This document shows positions 34,564 through 43,207 of a stretch of 64,000 nucleotides of DNA, in pieces. A model generated the notes under the pieces. The model worked only from the letters and a program-made list of their open reading frames with translations. It had not been told where the DNA came from and ran no database searches. Source of the stretch: Inhella crocodyli (GTDB lineage Bacteria > Pseudomonadota > Gammaproteobacteria > Burkholderiales > Burkholderiaceae_C); contig NZ_SACM01000006.1 of assembly GCF_004004565.1 (NCBI RefSeq), positions 158,221-222,220 on the forward strand, written 5' to 3'. Within the stretch, counting starts at the first letter, position 1, and each line of letters starts with the position of its first letter. The position numbers were made by a program, and so were the translations under genes.

Positions 34564-35559
34564 TTACAGGAACTGGTCGTCGCCGCCGGAGGCGAGCACG
34601 ATCTGGCCTTCGTCGACCAAGCGGCGGACGATCTTGAGCATTTCCTTCTGCTCGGCCTCGACCTCGGACAGGCGCACCGGGCCGCGGGACTCGAGGTCTT
34701 CCTTGAGCGTCTCGGCCGCGCGGGTCGACATGTTGCGGAAGATCTTGTCGCGCAGGTCGGGGCTGGCGCCCTTGAGGGCGAGCACCAACGACTCGGACTG
34801 CACCTCTTTGAGCAAGGACTGGATGCCCTTGTCGTCGACCTTTTCCAGGTCGTCGAAGGTGAACATGTTGTCCATGATCTTCTGGGCCAGTTCGCTGTCC
34901 AGCTCGCGGATGTAGTCCAGCGCCGAGGCCTCCACGCTGGATCCCATCATGTTGATGATTTCGGCCGCGCTCTTCACGCCGCCCAGGCTGCTCTTCTTCA
35001 TGCGGTCGCCGCCCGACAGGATCTGGCTCATGACCTCGTTGAGGTCCTTCAGCGCCGTGGGTTGCACGCCATCCAGCGTGGCGATGCGGATCAGCACCTC
35101 GTTGCGGTGGCGCTCGGTCCATTGCTTGAGCACGTCGGCGACCTGGTCGAACTCCAGGTGGGCCAGGATGGCGGCCACGATCTGCGGGTGCTCGTTGCGC
35201 AGCAGCTCGGCCACCGAGCCCGGGTCCATCCACTTGAGGCTCTCGATGGACGACACGTCGCTGCCTTGCAGGATGCGGTCCAGCAGCAGGTTGGCCTTGT
35301 CCTCGCCCAGGGCCTTGCGCAGCACCTGGCGCACGTACTCGTCGGTGTCGCTCACGATCATGCTTTGTGTGCCCGCCACCTTTTCAAAGCGGGCCAGCAC
35401 GTCTTCCACGCGGATGCGCGGCACGACCTTGAGCTTGGCGATGGTCTCGCCCAGCTTCTGCACCTCTTTGGGCGCCAGGTGCTTGAAGACCTCGGAGGCC
35501 TCCTGCTCGCCCAGGCTCATCAAGAGGATGGCGGCGTCTTCACAACCTTTGTCGTCCAT
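34564..35559 (-). CDS. fliG: Flagellar motor switch protein FliG
   Basis: C-ring protein of 331 residues that interacts with MotA to generate torque. The three FliG domains are visible: AILLMSLGEQEASEVFKHLAPKEVQKLGETI at the N-terminus, a middle domain with EHPQIVAAILAHL, and a C-terminal domain with FTFDDLEKVDDKGIQSLLKEV carrying the charged torque helix (LRDKIFRNMSTRAAETLKEDLE). GGAG stands 6 nt before the start; it follows fliF by 12 bp. Confidence 0.98.
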   Translation of the reverse strand: MDDKGCEDAAILLMSLGEQEASEVFKHLAPKEVQKLGETIAKLKVVPRIRVEDVLARFEKVAGTQSMIVSDTDEYVRQVLRKALGEDKANLLLDRILQGSDVSSIESLKWMDPGSVAELLRNEHPQIVAAILAHLEFDQVADVLKQWTERHRNEVLIRIATLDGVQPTALKDLNEVMSQILSGGDRMKKSSLGGVKSAAEIINMMGSSVEASALDYIRELDSELAQKIMDNMFTFDDLEKVDDKGIQSLLKEVQSESLVLALKGASPDLRDKIFRNMSTRAAETLKEDLESRGPVRLSEVEAEQKEMLKIVRRLVDEGQIVLASGGDDQFL

Positions 35560-35571
35560 GGCGGGCTCCGG

Positions 35572-37287
35572 TTAGCCGACGACCGGCTCTTCGCCGTTCA
35601 TCCAGGCGCGCACGATGTTGGCCACGGCCAGGGGGTTGGCCTCGGCGAGCATGCGCGCCCGCTCGAGTTTCGTCGCGTCGATGGGCGCTTCCAAGGCAGG
35701 CAGTCCCAGTTCGTCCTTGTTGGGCTCGATCTGCGGCGTGTCGCCGACCACCTCGCTGAGCTGCGCGCCGGCCGGCACCACCTTGACCAGGTCCTTGGGC
35801 TCTTCGGGGTAGGCGGCCTTGATGGCCGGGCGGACCATGCCGAACACCACGATCAGCGCCACCAGCACCAGGGCCAGGGGCACGGCGCTGGAGCCCACCA
35901 GGTCGCGCGCCCAGGGCTGTTGCCACAGCGGAATGTCGGGTTCGGTCAGGTCGGGCTTGACGAAGGGGGCGCTGATCACCTGCAGGGTGTCGCCGCGCTG
36001 GGCGTTGAAGCCGATGGCCTCCTTGACCAGGGCGGTCAGGCGCTCCACCTCGGCCTCGGGCAGGGGCTCGGTGGTGGTCTTGCCCTTGGCGTCGGTCTTG
36101 GTGCGGTGGTTCAGCACGACGGCGGTGGACAGGCGCTTGACGGTGCCCGTGGCCTGCCGCACCACGCGCACGGTTTTGTCCAATTCGTAGTTCACGACGT
36201 TGTCCCGGCGGGTCGAGCCGGTGCCGCCGGCGCCGCCCTGGGCGGCTTGCAGGGGCGCGCTGGCGCCGTTGATGGGGGCCTGGGCCGGCACGGGCGGCTG
36301 GTTGCTCACCGCCCCGGGCACGCCCGTGGGGGTGGTGTTGCCAGCGCCGTTCTGGCTCTCGTTGGTTTGCTGGCTGCGCACCGCCTGGGGGGCGCTGGCG
36401 CCTTGGTTGGGCGCGTAGGCCTCGCTGGTTTGCTCGACCTGAGAAAAGTCCAGGTCGGCCACCACCGTGGCGCGCAGGTTGTTGGGCCCGATCACGGGCT
36501 CCAACAAGGCTTGGATGCGTTGGCCCAGCCCGGCCTCGAGTTGGGACTTGTAGCTTTGCTGTTGGCCTTCCAGCCCCAAGCCCGCGCCCTCGTCGCTGTT
36601 GTTGCTGAGCAGCTTGCCGGTTTGGTCCAGCACGCTCACGGCGCCGGGCTTGAGCTCGGGCACGCTGGCCGACACCAGGTGGACGATGCCGGCCACCTGC
36701 GCGCGGTCCAGGGTCCGGCCGCCCCGCAGGTGCAGCATGACGCTGGCGCTGGGCTTTTGCTGCTCGCGGAAGAAGCCGGTTTGCTGCGGAATGGCCAGGT
36801 GCACGCGCGCGTCGGCCACGTCGGCCAAGGCGGTGATGCTGCGGGTGAGTTCGCCCTCCAAGGCGCGCTGAAAGTTGAGGCGTTCGTTGAACTGCGTTTG
36901 GCCCATGCTGGGCTTGTCCAGCAACTCGAACCCCACCAGGCTGCCCTTGGGCAGGCCGGCGCTGGCCAGTTTCATGCGCACGTCGTAGACCTGGCTGCCG
37001 GGCACCAGGATCGTGCCCCCGGGCTCGCTCTTGTAGGGCACCTGCATCTGGGCCAGCTGGGCGATCACGGCCCCGCCGTCCTTGTCGGACAAGCCGGTGA
37101 ACACCGGGCGGTAGTCGCCGGTTTTGCTCCACATCGACAGGGCCAGCAGCACGCCGATGACGAGCAGGAGGCCCAGGCCCAGCCCCAATTGGTTGCGGCG
37201 GGGCAGGGCTTGCAGCCGGTCGGACAGGCGCACCGGTTCCGTCACGACGACGGCGCCGGGCGCGGGCGGGGCAAGGGTGGTGTCCAT
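35572..37287 (-). CDS. fliF: Flagellar MS-ring protein FliF
   Basis: Membrane protein of 571 residues that forms the MS ring, the base of the motor. A first membrane helix (about 35-55), ring-building motifs (YRPVFTGLSDKDGGAVIAQL, PKGSLVGFELLDKPSMGQTQF, DVADARVHLAIPQQTGFFREQ), a Gly/Pro-rich loop near 315-375, a second helix near 465-485, and a C-terminal FliG-binding tail (NIVRAWMNGEEPVVG) are all present. It is the first gene of the minus-strand fliF-G-H-I-J-K run and diverges from fliE. Confidence 0.98.
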   Translation of the reverse strand: MDTTLAPPAPGAVVVTEPVRLSDRLQALPRRNQLGLGLGLLLVIGVLLALSMWSKTGDYRPVFTGLSDKDGGAVIAQLAQMQVPYKSEPGGTILVPGSQVYDVRMKLASAGLPKGSLVGFELLDKPSMGQTQFNERLNFQRALEGELTRSITALADVADARVHLAIPQQTGFFREQQKPSASVMLHLRGGRTLDRAQVAGIVHLVSASVPELKPGAVSVLDQTGKLLSNNSDEGAGLGLEGQQQSYKSQLEAGLGQRIQALLEPVIGPNNLRATVVADLDFSQVEQTSEAYAPNQGASAPQAVRSQQTNESQNGAGNTTPTGVPGAVSNQPPVPAQAPINGASAPLQAAQGGAGGTGSTRRDNVVNYELDKTVRVVRQATGTVKRLSTAVVLNHRTKTDAKGKTTTEPLPEAEVERLTALVKEAIGFNAQRGDTLQVISAPFVKPDLTEPDIPLWQQPWARDLVGSSAVPLALVLVALIVVFGMVRPAIKAAYPEEPKDLVKVVPAGAQLSEVVGDTPQIEPNKDELGLPALEAPIDATKLERARMLAEANPLAVANIVRAWMNGEEPVVG

Positions 37288-37314
37288 GGCGGTCGATTAT
37301 TTGGAGCCCGCCCC

Positions 37315-37341
37315 TCAAGCGTGCGGCAAACAAGCCGATAA
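37315..37341 (+). promoter_or_regulatory. Sigma28 (FliA)-type promoter upstream of fliE
   Basis: TCAAGCGT, an 11-nt spacer and GCCGATAA. The -10 is an exact match to the enteric FliA consensus and the spacer is exact. It points at fliE, 58 bp from its ATG. Sigma28 control of fliE is unusual, because fliE is normally a middle gene. Confidence 0.75.
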
Positions 37342-37398
37342 AGCGCCCCCTACTTCGCGGCTTGGTGAGGCCGAGGGCGGCCTAGGCTTCGTGCCGTC

Positions 37399-37722
37399 AT
37401 GAACCCCGTCCAACTCAAGCCCTTCGACTTCGCCAGCGCCGTGGCCCGCGCGGGGATGGCGACGCCCGCCGGTGCGGCCAGGCCCAATGCCGTGGGCGGG
37501 GCCAGCTTCGCCGACGCGATGAGCCAGGCCTTGCAGCAGGTCAGCAAGAGCCAAACGGAGGCCGCGCGCTTGCAGCGCGAGGTGCAGATGGACAACCCCA
37601 CCGTCAGCCTCGAAGAGACGATGGTCGCCATGCAAAAGAGCCAGATCGGCTTCCAGGCGGTGCTCCAGGTGCGCAACCGCCTCGTGTCGGCCTACTCCGA
37701 GGTCATGAACATGCAGGTGTGA
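37399..37722 (+). CDS. fliE: Flagellar hook-basal body protein FliE
   Basis: Protein of 107 residues joining the MS ring to the rod. The C-terminal half is the conserved FliE domain: FADAMSQALQQVSKSQTEAARLQREV, NPTVSLEETMVAMQKSQIGFQAVLQVRNRLVSAY. Size is normal. It is the only gene on the plus strand between yfiR-like and the TPR gene, diverging from fliF and convergent with the DUF1631 gene. A near-consensus sigma28 promoter precedes it. Confidence 0.97.
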   Translation: MNPVQLKPFDFASAVARAGMATPAGAARPNAVGGASFADAMSQALQQVSKSQTEAARLQREVQMDNPTVSLEETMVAMQKSQIGFQAVLQVRNRLVSAYSEVMNMQV

Positions 37723-37748
37723 GCCGACCGGGCACCCCGGCCCGGCGC

Positions 37749-39869
37749 TCAGTACATCCCGCTGTCGAGGTGCTCGCGCAGGCCGTGCATGGCGCGCTGC
37801 ACCAGGTTGGGCTCCGCCACGGCGGTCAGCAGGCCTTCGGCGCGCAGGCGCTCGATGGCCCGGCGCGTCATGGAGTGCGCCCCCCCGGCCAGCGGCGAGG
37901 TGAACATGAAGAACTGGCCGTTGTCGCTGCGCCAAACCAAGCGCGCCGTGGTCCATTCACCTTGCAAAAAGACCTTGCAGCGCGTGCCCATGCGCAAGGT
38001 GTCGAGCCACGCGCTGCTGGACTCGGCCGCGGCCGCCGCGTCCAAGGCCATGGGCACCGTGGGCAGGCTGCCCACGTTGGTGTCGCTGCCCTGCCAGCGG
38101 TCGCCGGGCTTTTCTTGCAGGTAAGCACTGTCGTCCCACTGGATGTCGGTGCTCGGGTCGTCGTCCCGCTCGGCCGGTGGCGCGGCGGGCGACGAGGGCG
38201 CGGGGCTGGGGGCGGGGAACAGCACGCGGCGGTGCGTCGCCATCAGGTCGTCCAGCACCCGCTCGCCCTGCTCGCGCGGCAGGTCGATCAGCGCCATGCC
38301 TTCTTTCAGGCGCTCGATCAAGGCCGGCAGGCCCTGCATCACGCGGGCGCGGGCGGCGTCGCTGCGCGGCACCTGCAGGCTGGCCAGGAGTTCGTCCACG
38401 GTCCCGATCAGGGCCTGCGTTTGCGGCGAGTCGTCGCCTTCGGTGCTCATCGCGTGGGCCAAGACCTCGCTCCAGGGCCCGGTCAGGAAGCGGTGCAAGG
38501 TGCTGCTGATGGGCGGCGCCTTGGCCAACTGGATCTCGACCTGCTGCCGCAGCAGGGGCACGAGCTGCTGCTCTTGCTCGACCTGGCGAAGGGCCTCGCG
38601 CGCCGGGGCGGTGCGCGCGACCTGGCGGGCTTGGTCGTCGGCGATGTAGCTCTGCACGTCGGCCAGGGCCAGTTCGAAGTCGGCCCGCGCCGGCTGCGGC
38701 GCCTTGGCCAGGCGCTGCACCACGGGTTCGACGAACTCGAGGAAGTCGGTGCCCCGCGGGTCCTGGGCGATGGGGTGTTCGGCGGCGTGGGAGGCGATCT
38801 GGTTGATCAGGTTCCAGGTCGGGTGGTGCTCGTTCGTCAGCAGCGTGGGGTCGGCCTCGGCGAGGCGCAGCACGGTTTCTTCGAGCCGGCCGATGGCACG
38901 ACGAACGGCACCTTCGAGGCGCGTGTCGGCGCTCATCTGCTGGAAGAGGCCGTGCAGCACGGCGTTTGAGACGGGTCCAGCCGCGCCGGCCGCGGGCACG
39001 GCAGGCGCCGACGCACCCGCGTCCCCCGTGGGTTGCAGGCGCCACTGCACGCCCGGCGGCAGGCTGGCGAGCAACTGGGCCAGGGCCTGCAGGTCGAAGC
39101 CCGCCGCCGGGCCGCTGGCCGCGCCCGGGGTGCCCATGCCGGCGCCCGGGTGGGCATGGGTCGCCGCCGAGGCGTTGGCGTGGGGCGTGCCCTGGGGCCC
39201 CGCAACGGGGCTCTTCATGGCCTTGTACTCGGGCTCGGGCGCGCCCCAGTGCTGCAGTTGCTCGCCGGTCGTGCGGTAGTGATCGCGCAGGGCCTCGGCC
39301 AAGGCCGGCGCGGCCGCACGCATCACGGCGCGCCGAACGACGGCATCCGGGCCCAGGCCCTGCAGTGCGTGGCTGAACGCCCGGGCCACCACGCCTGGGG
39401 CCACGGGGTAGTGATCGGCGACGGACCGACGGTCGTCGCTCGGGCCGCCGTCCAGGGCACGAACCTTGCCCATCAACTCGCGCAACTCCCACTCGGCCTT
39501 CAGGTCGATGGCCTGGACGATGCGCGAGATCTCGATGTCCAACTCGGCCTGGTCCTCGTCCACGAGGGTCAGGTCGCTCAGCGACAGGCTGGCCATGGGG
39601 CGCGGTGCGGGCGCTGCGGGCCTTCCGCGGGCCTGGGCCTCGCTCACCGCGGTCTGCAGCCGCTGTGCCAAGTCGCCGGCCAAAGCCGGGGCGCAAGGCC
39701 CCAGCCACTTGGCGGCGGCACCGGCGGCTTTTCGCAGCTCTTCGGCGCCGGCCTGGGCCTGTGGGTCGAGCAGGCGCTTCAGGCAGGCGTCCACCAAGCG
39801 CTGGGCCAGCGCAGGGGCGTCGGCCGAGAGGGTCGCCAGGTGGCGGGCGAGCATCGACGAATCGGGCAT
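37749..39869 (-). CDS. DUF1631 family protein
   Basis: Predicted cytoplasmic protein of 706 residues, mostly helical. It shows the DUF1631 pattern: an N-terminal part with DLTLVDEDQAELDIEISRIVQAIDLKAEWELRELMGKV, a Gly/Pro-rich middle, and a C-terminal block (LRMGTRCKVFLQGEWTTARLVWRSDNGQFFMFTSPLAGGAHSMTRRAIERL shape) resembling a PilZ-like beta segment. The family is confined mostly to beta- and gammaproteobacteria and has no firm function. Its place between fliE and the PilZ-type gene hints at a link to motility or c-di-GMP, which is inference. It is transcribed convergently to fliE. Confidence 0.85.
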   Translation of the reverse strand: MPDSSMLARHLATLSADAPALAQRLVDACLKRLLDPQAQAGAEELRKAAGAAAKWLGPCAPALAGDLAQRLQTAVSEAQARGRPAAPAPRPMASLSLSDLTLVDEDQAELDIEISRIVQAIDLKAEWELRELMGKVRALDGGPSDDRRSVADHYPVAPGVVARAFSHALQGLGPDAVVRRAVMRAAAPALAEALRDHYRTTGEQLQHWGAPEPEYKAMKSPVAGPQGTPHANASAATHAHPGAGMGTPGAASGPAAGFDLQALAQLLASLPPGVQWRLQPTGDAGASAPAVPAAGAAGPVSNAVLHGLFQQMSADTRLEGAVRRAIGRLEETVLRLAEADPTLLTNEHHPTWNLINQIASHAAEHPIAQDPRGTDFLEFVEPVVQRLAKAPQPARADFELALADVQSYIADDQARQVARTAPAREALRQVEQEQQLVPLLRQQVEIQLAKAPPISSTLHRFLTGPWSEVLAHAMSTEGDDSPQTQALIGTVDELLASLQVPRSDAARARVMQGLPALIERLKEGMALIDLPREQGERVLDDLMATHRRVLFPAPSPAPSSPAAPPAERDDDPSTDIQWDDSAYLQEKPGDRWQGSDTNVGSLPTVPMALDAAAAAESSSAWLDTLRMGTRCKVFLQGEWTTARLVWRSDNGQFFMFTSPLAGGAHSMTRRAIERLRAEGLLTAVAEPNLVQRAMHGLREHLDSGMY

Positions 39870-39944
39870 GGCAGCGGGAGCGACAAGGGCGCGGAGCCCC
39901 TGGAAAGCCAGGGTGCGATCGACTCTAGCCCAGGCGCTCGCGCC

Positions 39945-40664
39945 TCAAAGCCCGATGCCCTTGCCCAGCGTGCGGTGGCGCCGCTGCAGTTGCTGAAGTT
40001 GCAACAAAAGCACGCGTTCGGCCTGCGGCGCCAGGGCGTCAAAGCCACATCCGACCGTGCGCGGGCCGCCGGGCGGGGTGTGCAGGTGCTGCACCTGCAA
40101 GCGCAGGCTCAGGCGCAGGTCCCGCGACAGCTCCAGCTCGGCCGGGGCGAGCTGGGTGTGCAGCGCCGGCAGGGGCAGGGCGTCGGGCCACTGCAGGCCC
40201 ACGCCGCCCGCGCTGAGGTCGACGGTGGCCAAGGTGACGGGGCGATCCAGCCCCGGCAGGGTGAGGCGCATGCGGGGGTAGCTTTGGCCGAGGGGCGCCA
40301 CCCGAAACCATTCGCGGCGCTGGTGCCGGCGCAGGCGCTGGGGCAGGGCCAGGCGCAGCTCGGGCAGGCCGTCGCTGGGGTGAAGCTGGGGCGGGCCTTC
40401 GAGGGCGAAGTCGAGGCGGATCTTGGCCAGGCTGGCGTGGGCCTGCACCGGCCCGCGCTGCAGCCAATCGGGCAGGGCGCTGGCTTGCAGTTCGGGCCAG
40501 CGCAAGACCAATTGGCGGGTGCTGGCGTCGACCCGAACGATGGGCAGTGAGAGCGGGGGGGCGTCGCCGGCCTGCAGTTCCAGGCGGACCTGCTGTTCGG
40601 CGGCCTCGCTCAGCAGCGCGGCGATTTCGGCGGGGTGGACGAGGTCGATGTCGGCGTCGGACAT
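39945..40664 (-). CDS. ycgR: YcgR-like PilZ flagellar brake protein
   Basis: c-di-GMP receptor of 239 residues. The N-terminal YcgR-type domain (HPAEIAALLSEAAEQQVRLEL) is followed by a PilZ domain with both ligand motifs: an arginine-rich RRHQRREWFR and DLSAGGVGL (DxSxxG). When bound to c-di-GMP, YcgR proteins act on the motor and slow rotation. I chose the ATG at 40664 because the domain begins there; the frame extends 25 codons upstream into the fliT end. It lies 34 bp after fliT. It could respond to the YfiN-like cyclase encoded 15 kb to the left. Confidence 0.9.
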   Translation of the reverse strand: MSDADIDLVHPAEIAALLSEAAEQQVRLELQAGDAPPLSLPIVRVDASTRQLVLRWPELQASALPDWLQRGPVQAHASLAKIRLDFALEGPPQLHPSDGLPELRLALPQRLRRHQRREWFRVAPLGQSYPRMRLTLPGLDRPVTLATVDLSAGGVGLQWPDALPLPALHTQLAPAELELSRDLRLSLRLQVQHLHTPPGGPRTVGCGFDALAPQAERVLLLQLQQLQRRHRTLGKGIGL

Positions 40665-40698
40665 GGCGTTGGTGCGAGCCCCACTGGGGCTGACCAAC

Positions 40699-41019
40699 TC
40701 AGTGTACGGAGCTGTTGCCGGGGGCCACCCAGCGGCCAAGCTCGTCCAGCCAGGGTTCGGCCAGGGCCCGGATCTCGGCGTCGTTGACCAAGATGCGCTG
40801 CATGATGCGCGCCTTCAAGGGGGCCTCGTCGGCGCTGAGGGTTTGGTCGGTGGCCGCGTGCTTGAGCTGCGAAATGAGCAAGGCGCACGCACCTTCGAGC
40901 TTGACGACTTCGTCCCAGTTGCCGGCGCGGGCGCACTGCAGCATGTCGGCGCTGGCCTGTTCGATGGCTTCGTAGTAGCTGATGAGTTGGGCGTTCACGG
41001 TGGGTGTCGTCCGAAGCAA
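40699..41019 (-). CDS. fliT: Flagellar export chaperone FliT
   Basis: Small helical protein of 106 residues matching FliT by size, helix pattern (LISYYEAIEQASADMLQCARAGNWDEVVKLEGAC) and position after fliS. FliT binds the cap protein FliD before export and in enterics also restrains FlhDC. The start is unclear: a TTG at 41019 and a GTG at 40998 are possible and neither has a good ribosome site, so coupling to fliS translation is likely. Confidence 0.85.
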   Translation of the reverse strand: MLRTTPTVNAQLISYYEAIEQASADMLQCARAGNWDEVVKLEGACALLISQLKHAATDQTLSADEAPLKARIMQRILVNDAEIRALAEPWLDELGRWVAPGNSSVH

Positions 41020-41042
41020 AAGAGGAAGGGACGGCGGGCCGG

Positions 41043-41471
41043 TCAGGCCGCCGCAGCGCTGGCAGGGGCAATCTGGGACCAGGCCTCGCGCAAGGGGGCC
41101 AGCAGGCCGCGCACCTCGTGCAAGGCGTTCAGGTCGTCGCGCAGGTTGGCCTGGGTCAGGCGCAAGCCGCAGTAGGCGTACAGGTCACGCAATTGCAGGG
41201 CCAAGGGGCCGCCGCGCTCGAGGTCCAGGCCGGCTTTCAGGCCTTCGTCCAGGATGCGCGCGGCCTTGGACAAGGCCAGCGCCTTGGTGTCGCGCTGGCC
41301 GGCTTGGATGGCGCCCTCGGCGCGGGCCAAGGTGTCGAACAGCCCGTCCCAGAGCATTTGGATCAGGCGGTGCGGGCTGGCGTCGTGGACCTCGGTTTCC
41401 AGCCCGACGCGGTTGTAGACGTTGGCGGGGCGGGCGAAGCGCGAGGCGAAGGGGGAGTTGGTTCCGTACAT
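41043..41471 (-). CDS. fliS: Flagellar export chaperone FliS
   Basis: Chaperone of 142 residues that keeps flagellin unfolded for export. Conserved features: NVYNRVGLETEVHDASPHRLIQMLWDGLFDTLARAEGAI and LRDLYAYCGLRLTQANLRDD. I chose the ATG at 41471, preceded by AGGTG; the open frame extends 31 codons further without family similarity. It is the first gene of fliS-fliT-ycgR, separated from fliD by a terminator. Confidence 0.95.
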   Translation of the reverse strand: MYGTNSPFASRFARPANVYNRVGLETEVHDASPHRLIQMLWDGLFDTLARAEGAIQAGQRDTKALALSKAARILDEGLKAGLDLERGGPLALQLRDLYAYCGLRLTQANLRDDLNALHEVRGLLAPLREAWSQIAPASAAAA

Positions 41472-41591
41472 GGAGCACCTGGGCGCATCAAGGGTGGGTC
41501 TATGCAGGTTTTCGACCCCGACCGCCCGGACTTGAGCCGCATCAGCCGGGAGATTGCCTGCCACCCAAGGCCCATTTCACGCTTTTGACCC

Positions 41592-41621
41592 CACAAAGAC
41601 AAGGGCCGGCAAAGCCGGCCC
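41592..41621 (-). terminator. Rho-independent terminator after fliD
   Basis: Perfect 8-bp arms GGGCCGGC and GCCGGCCC with a 3-nt loop (41603-41621). On the minus strand it is followed by TTGTCTTTGT. It lies 20 bp beyond the fliD stop. Confidence 0.85.
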
Positions 41622-41641
41622 GGGTGTGGTGGGAGCGGGGC

Positions 41642-43063
41642 TCACAGCCGGCTCAATTGCTGCGTCAGGTAGCTCGACAGGTTGGAGGCCTTGCTCATGG
41701 TGGCGTCCAACGCCGTGTACTGGGCGCGCAGGCGCTTCTCCACCAGGGTCAGTCGCAACTCGAGTGCCTCGCTGCGCTTGTCGTTGGTGCTGATGCGGCT
41801 TTGCAGGCCCTTTTGGCGGGAGTCGATGCGGCCGTCGGGCTCGAGCAGGCCGTCGATCAGGGTCTTCATGCGAACGGCCAGGCCGCTGTTGCTGGCGTCG
41901 GCGCTGTCCTCGGCGGCGAACAAGGCCTTCAAATCGGTCGGGTTGGCCAGGGCGGCGTCGAGCTTGGCGCTGTCCACCTTCAGCGTGCCGTCGCTCTGCG
42001 GGTCCAGGCCGATGGCCGAGAGGCGTTGCAAGCTGCCGGCCAAGCTGGTGCTGCCGCCGGCCAGGTTGCGCAGCTGGCTCTGGATGGCGGTGACCGTGGA
42101 GTCGCCCTTGAGCGGCCCGCCGCCGTTGGTGGCGGGGTCGACGCGGGCCTGCTCACGCAGCAGTGTGATGGTGCTGTTGTAGGCCGTCGCGAAGTCGGTG
42201 ACGGCCTTCTTGATGGCCTCTTTGTCTTGCCCGACGGTCAGGGTGGCGCTGCTGCCCTGCTTGAGCAGGTTCACGGTGACGCCCTCGATGGCGCCGCTGA
42301 TTTGGTTGGTCGCCGACTCGACGTCGATGCCGTTGATGCTGGCCTTGGCGTTGACCGCCGCCTGCTTCGACAGGCCGGCGTTGACCGCGGCCGTTGGGTC
42401 GTAAGCCAGGGCCGACAGGCCGCTGGCATTGGTGTTCGTGCCGTCGTCGTCGGCCACCTCGACCTTGAAGCCGTTGGCCTGGCCCGAATCGGAGCCGCGC
42501 ATCACCAGGCGGGAGCCGTTGACGTCGGTCACGACGCTGGCCACCACGCCGGCCTTGAGCACGTTGATCTGGTCGCGCACCTTCTCCAACTGGTCCTGGC
42601 CGGCGATCACCGGGATCACCAGGGAGGTGCGGGCCGGGTCGGCGTCGAAGGCACTCAGGTCGTCGTTGTACTTGCCGAAGGTGATGGTGATGGTGCCGGT
42701 GCCGATGCTGCTGCCGGTGGGCACGGCGTTGCTGGCCAAAGACTGCGCCGCGGCCAGGCGGGTGATGTTCACGCTGTAGCTGCCCGTGGCCGCGCCGGCC
42801 GCGGTGGTGGCCGTGGCCACGGTGGCGTCGCTGCTGCTGGCCGTGGCGACGGTGAAGGTGTCGGCACGCGTCAGCTTGGTGGCCGCGTCCTTCAGGCTGG
42901 CCAGCTGCGATTGCAGCTTGCCGAAGGCCGAGAGCTGGGTCTTCAGGCCGTCGGTGCGCTGCTGCAACTGGGTGATGGGGGTGCGCTCGACAGCGACGAG
43001 TCGCGAAATCAGCGACTCGACGTCAATCCCGCTGCCGATGCCGGCGGAAGAGATGGTGGCCAT
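41642..43063 (-). CDS. fliD: Flagellar filament cap protein FliD
   Basis: Filament-capping protein of 473 residues. Its N-terminus carries the typical IGSGIDVESLISRLVAVERTPITQLQ, and a C-terminal coiled coil (LLEPDGRIDSRQKGLQSRISTNDKRSEALELRLTLVEKRLRAQYTALD shape) ends in LSSYLTQQL. The cap helps flagellin fold at the filament tip. A strong sigma28 promoter lies 69-95 bp upstream of the start and a terminator follows the gene, so it is a single-gene late unit. Confidence 0.98.
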   Translation of the reverse strand: MATISSAGIGSGIDVESLISRLVAVERTPITQLQQRTDGLKTQLSAFGKLQSQLASLKDAATKLTRADTFTVATASSSDATVATATTAAGAATGSYSVNITRLAAAQSLASNAVPTGSSIGTGTITITFGKYNDDLSAFDADPARTSLVIPVIAGQDQLEKVRDQINVLKAGVVASVVTDVNGSRLVMRGSDSGQANGFKVEVADDDGTNTNASGLSALAYDPTAAVNAGLSKQAAVNAKASINGIDVESATNQISGAIEGVTVNLLKQGSSATLTVGQDKEAIKKAVTDFATAYNSTITLLREQARVDPATNGGGPLKGDSTVTAIQSQLRNLAGGSTSLAGSLQRLSAIGLDPQSDGTLKVDSAKLDAALANPTDLKALFAAEDSADASNSGLAVRMKTLIDGLLEPDGRIDSRQKGLQSRISTNDKRSEALELRLTLVEKRLRAQYTALDATMSKASNLSSYLTQQLSRL

Positions 43064-43131
43064 GGTGCGAACTCCTCAGAAGACCCAATGCACAAGTGCG
43101 GCCGCCCCAGATCGGGACGTCCGCACTCGCT

Positions 43132-43158
43132 GTTTCGGCGGCTTTTCGGCCAACTTTA
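43132..43158 (-). promoter_or_regulatory. Sigma28 (FliA)-type promoter of fliD
   Basis: Minus strand: TAAAGTTG, an 11-nt spacer, GCCGAAAC. Seven of eight -35 bases and six of eight -10 bases match the consensus. It lies 69 bp before the fliD ATG. Confidence 0.85.
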
Positions 43159-43207
43159 GGGTGAGGCCTGAGAAAAATCTCACGCCGCGGCGCTGACGTG
43201 TCGGCGA

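Noticed and set aside
32200..37341. 1,713-residue open frame antisense to fliJ, fliI, fliH, fliG and fliF
   Set aside because: No domain and biased composition; five standard flagellar genes are encoded on the other strand.
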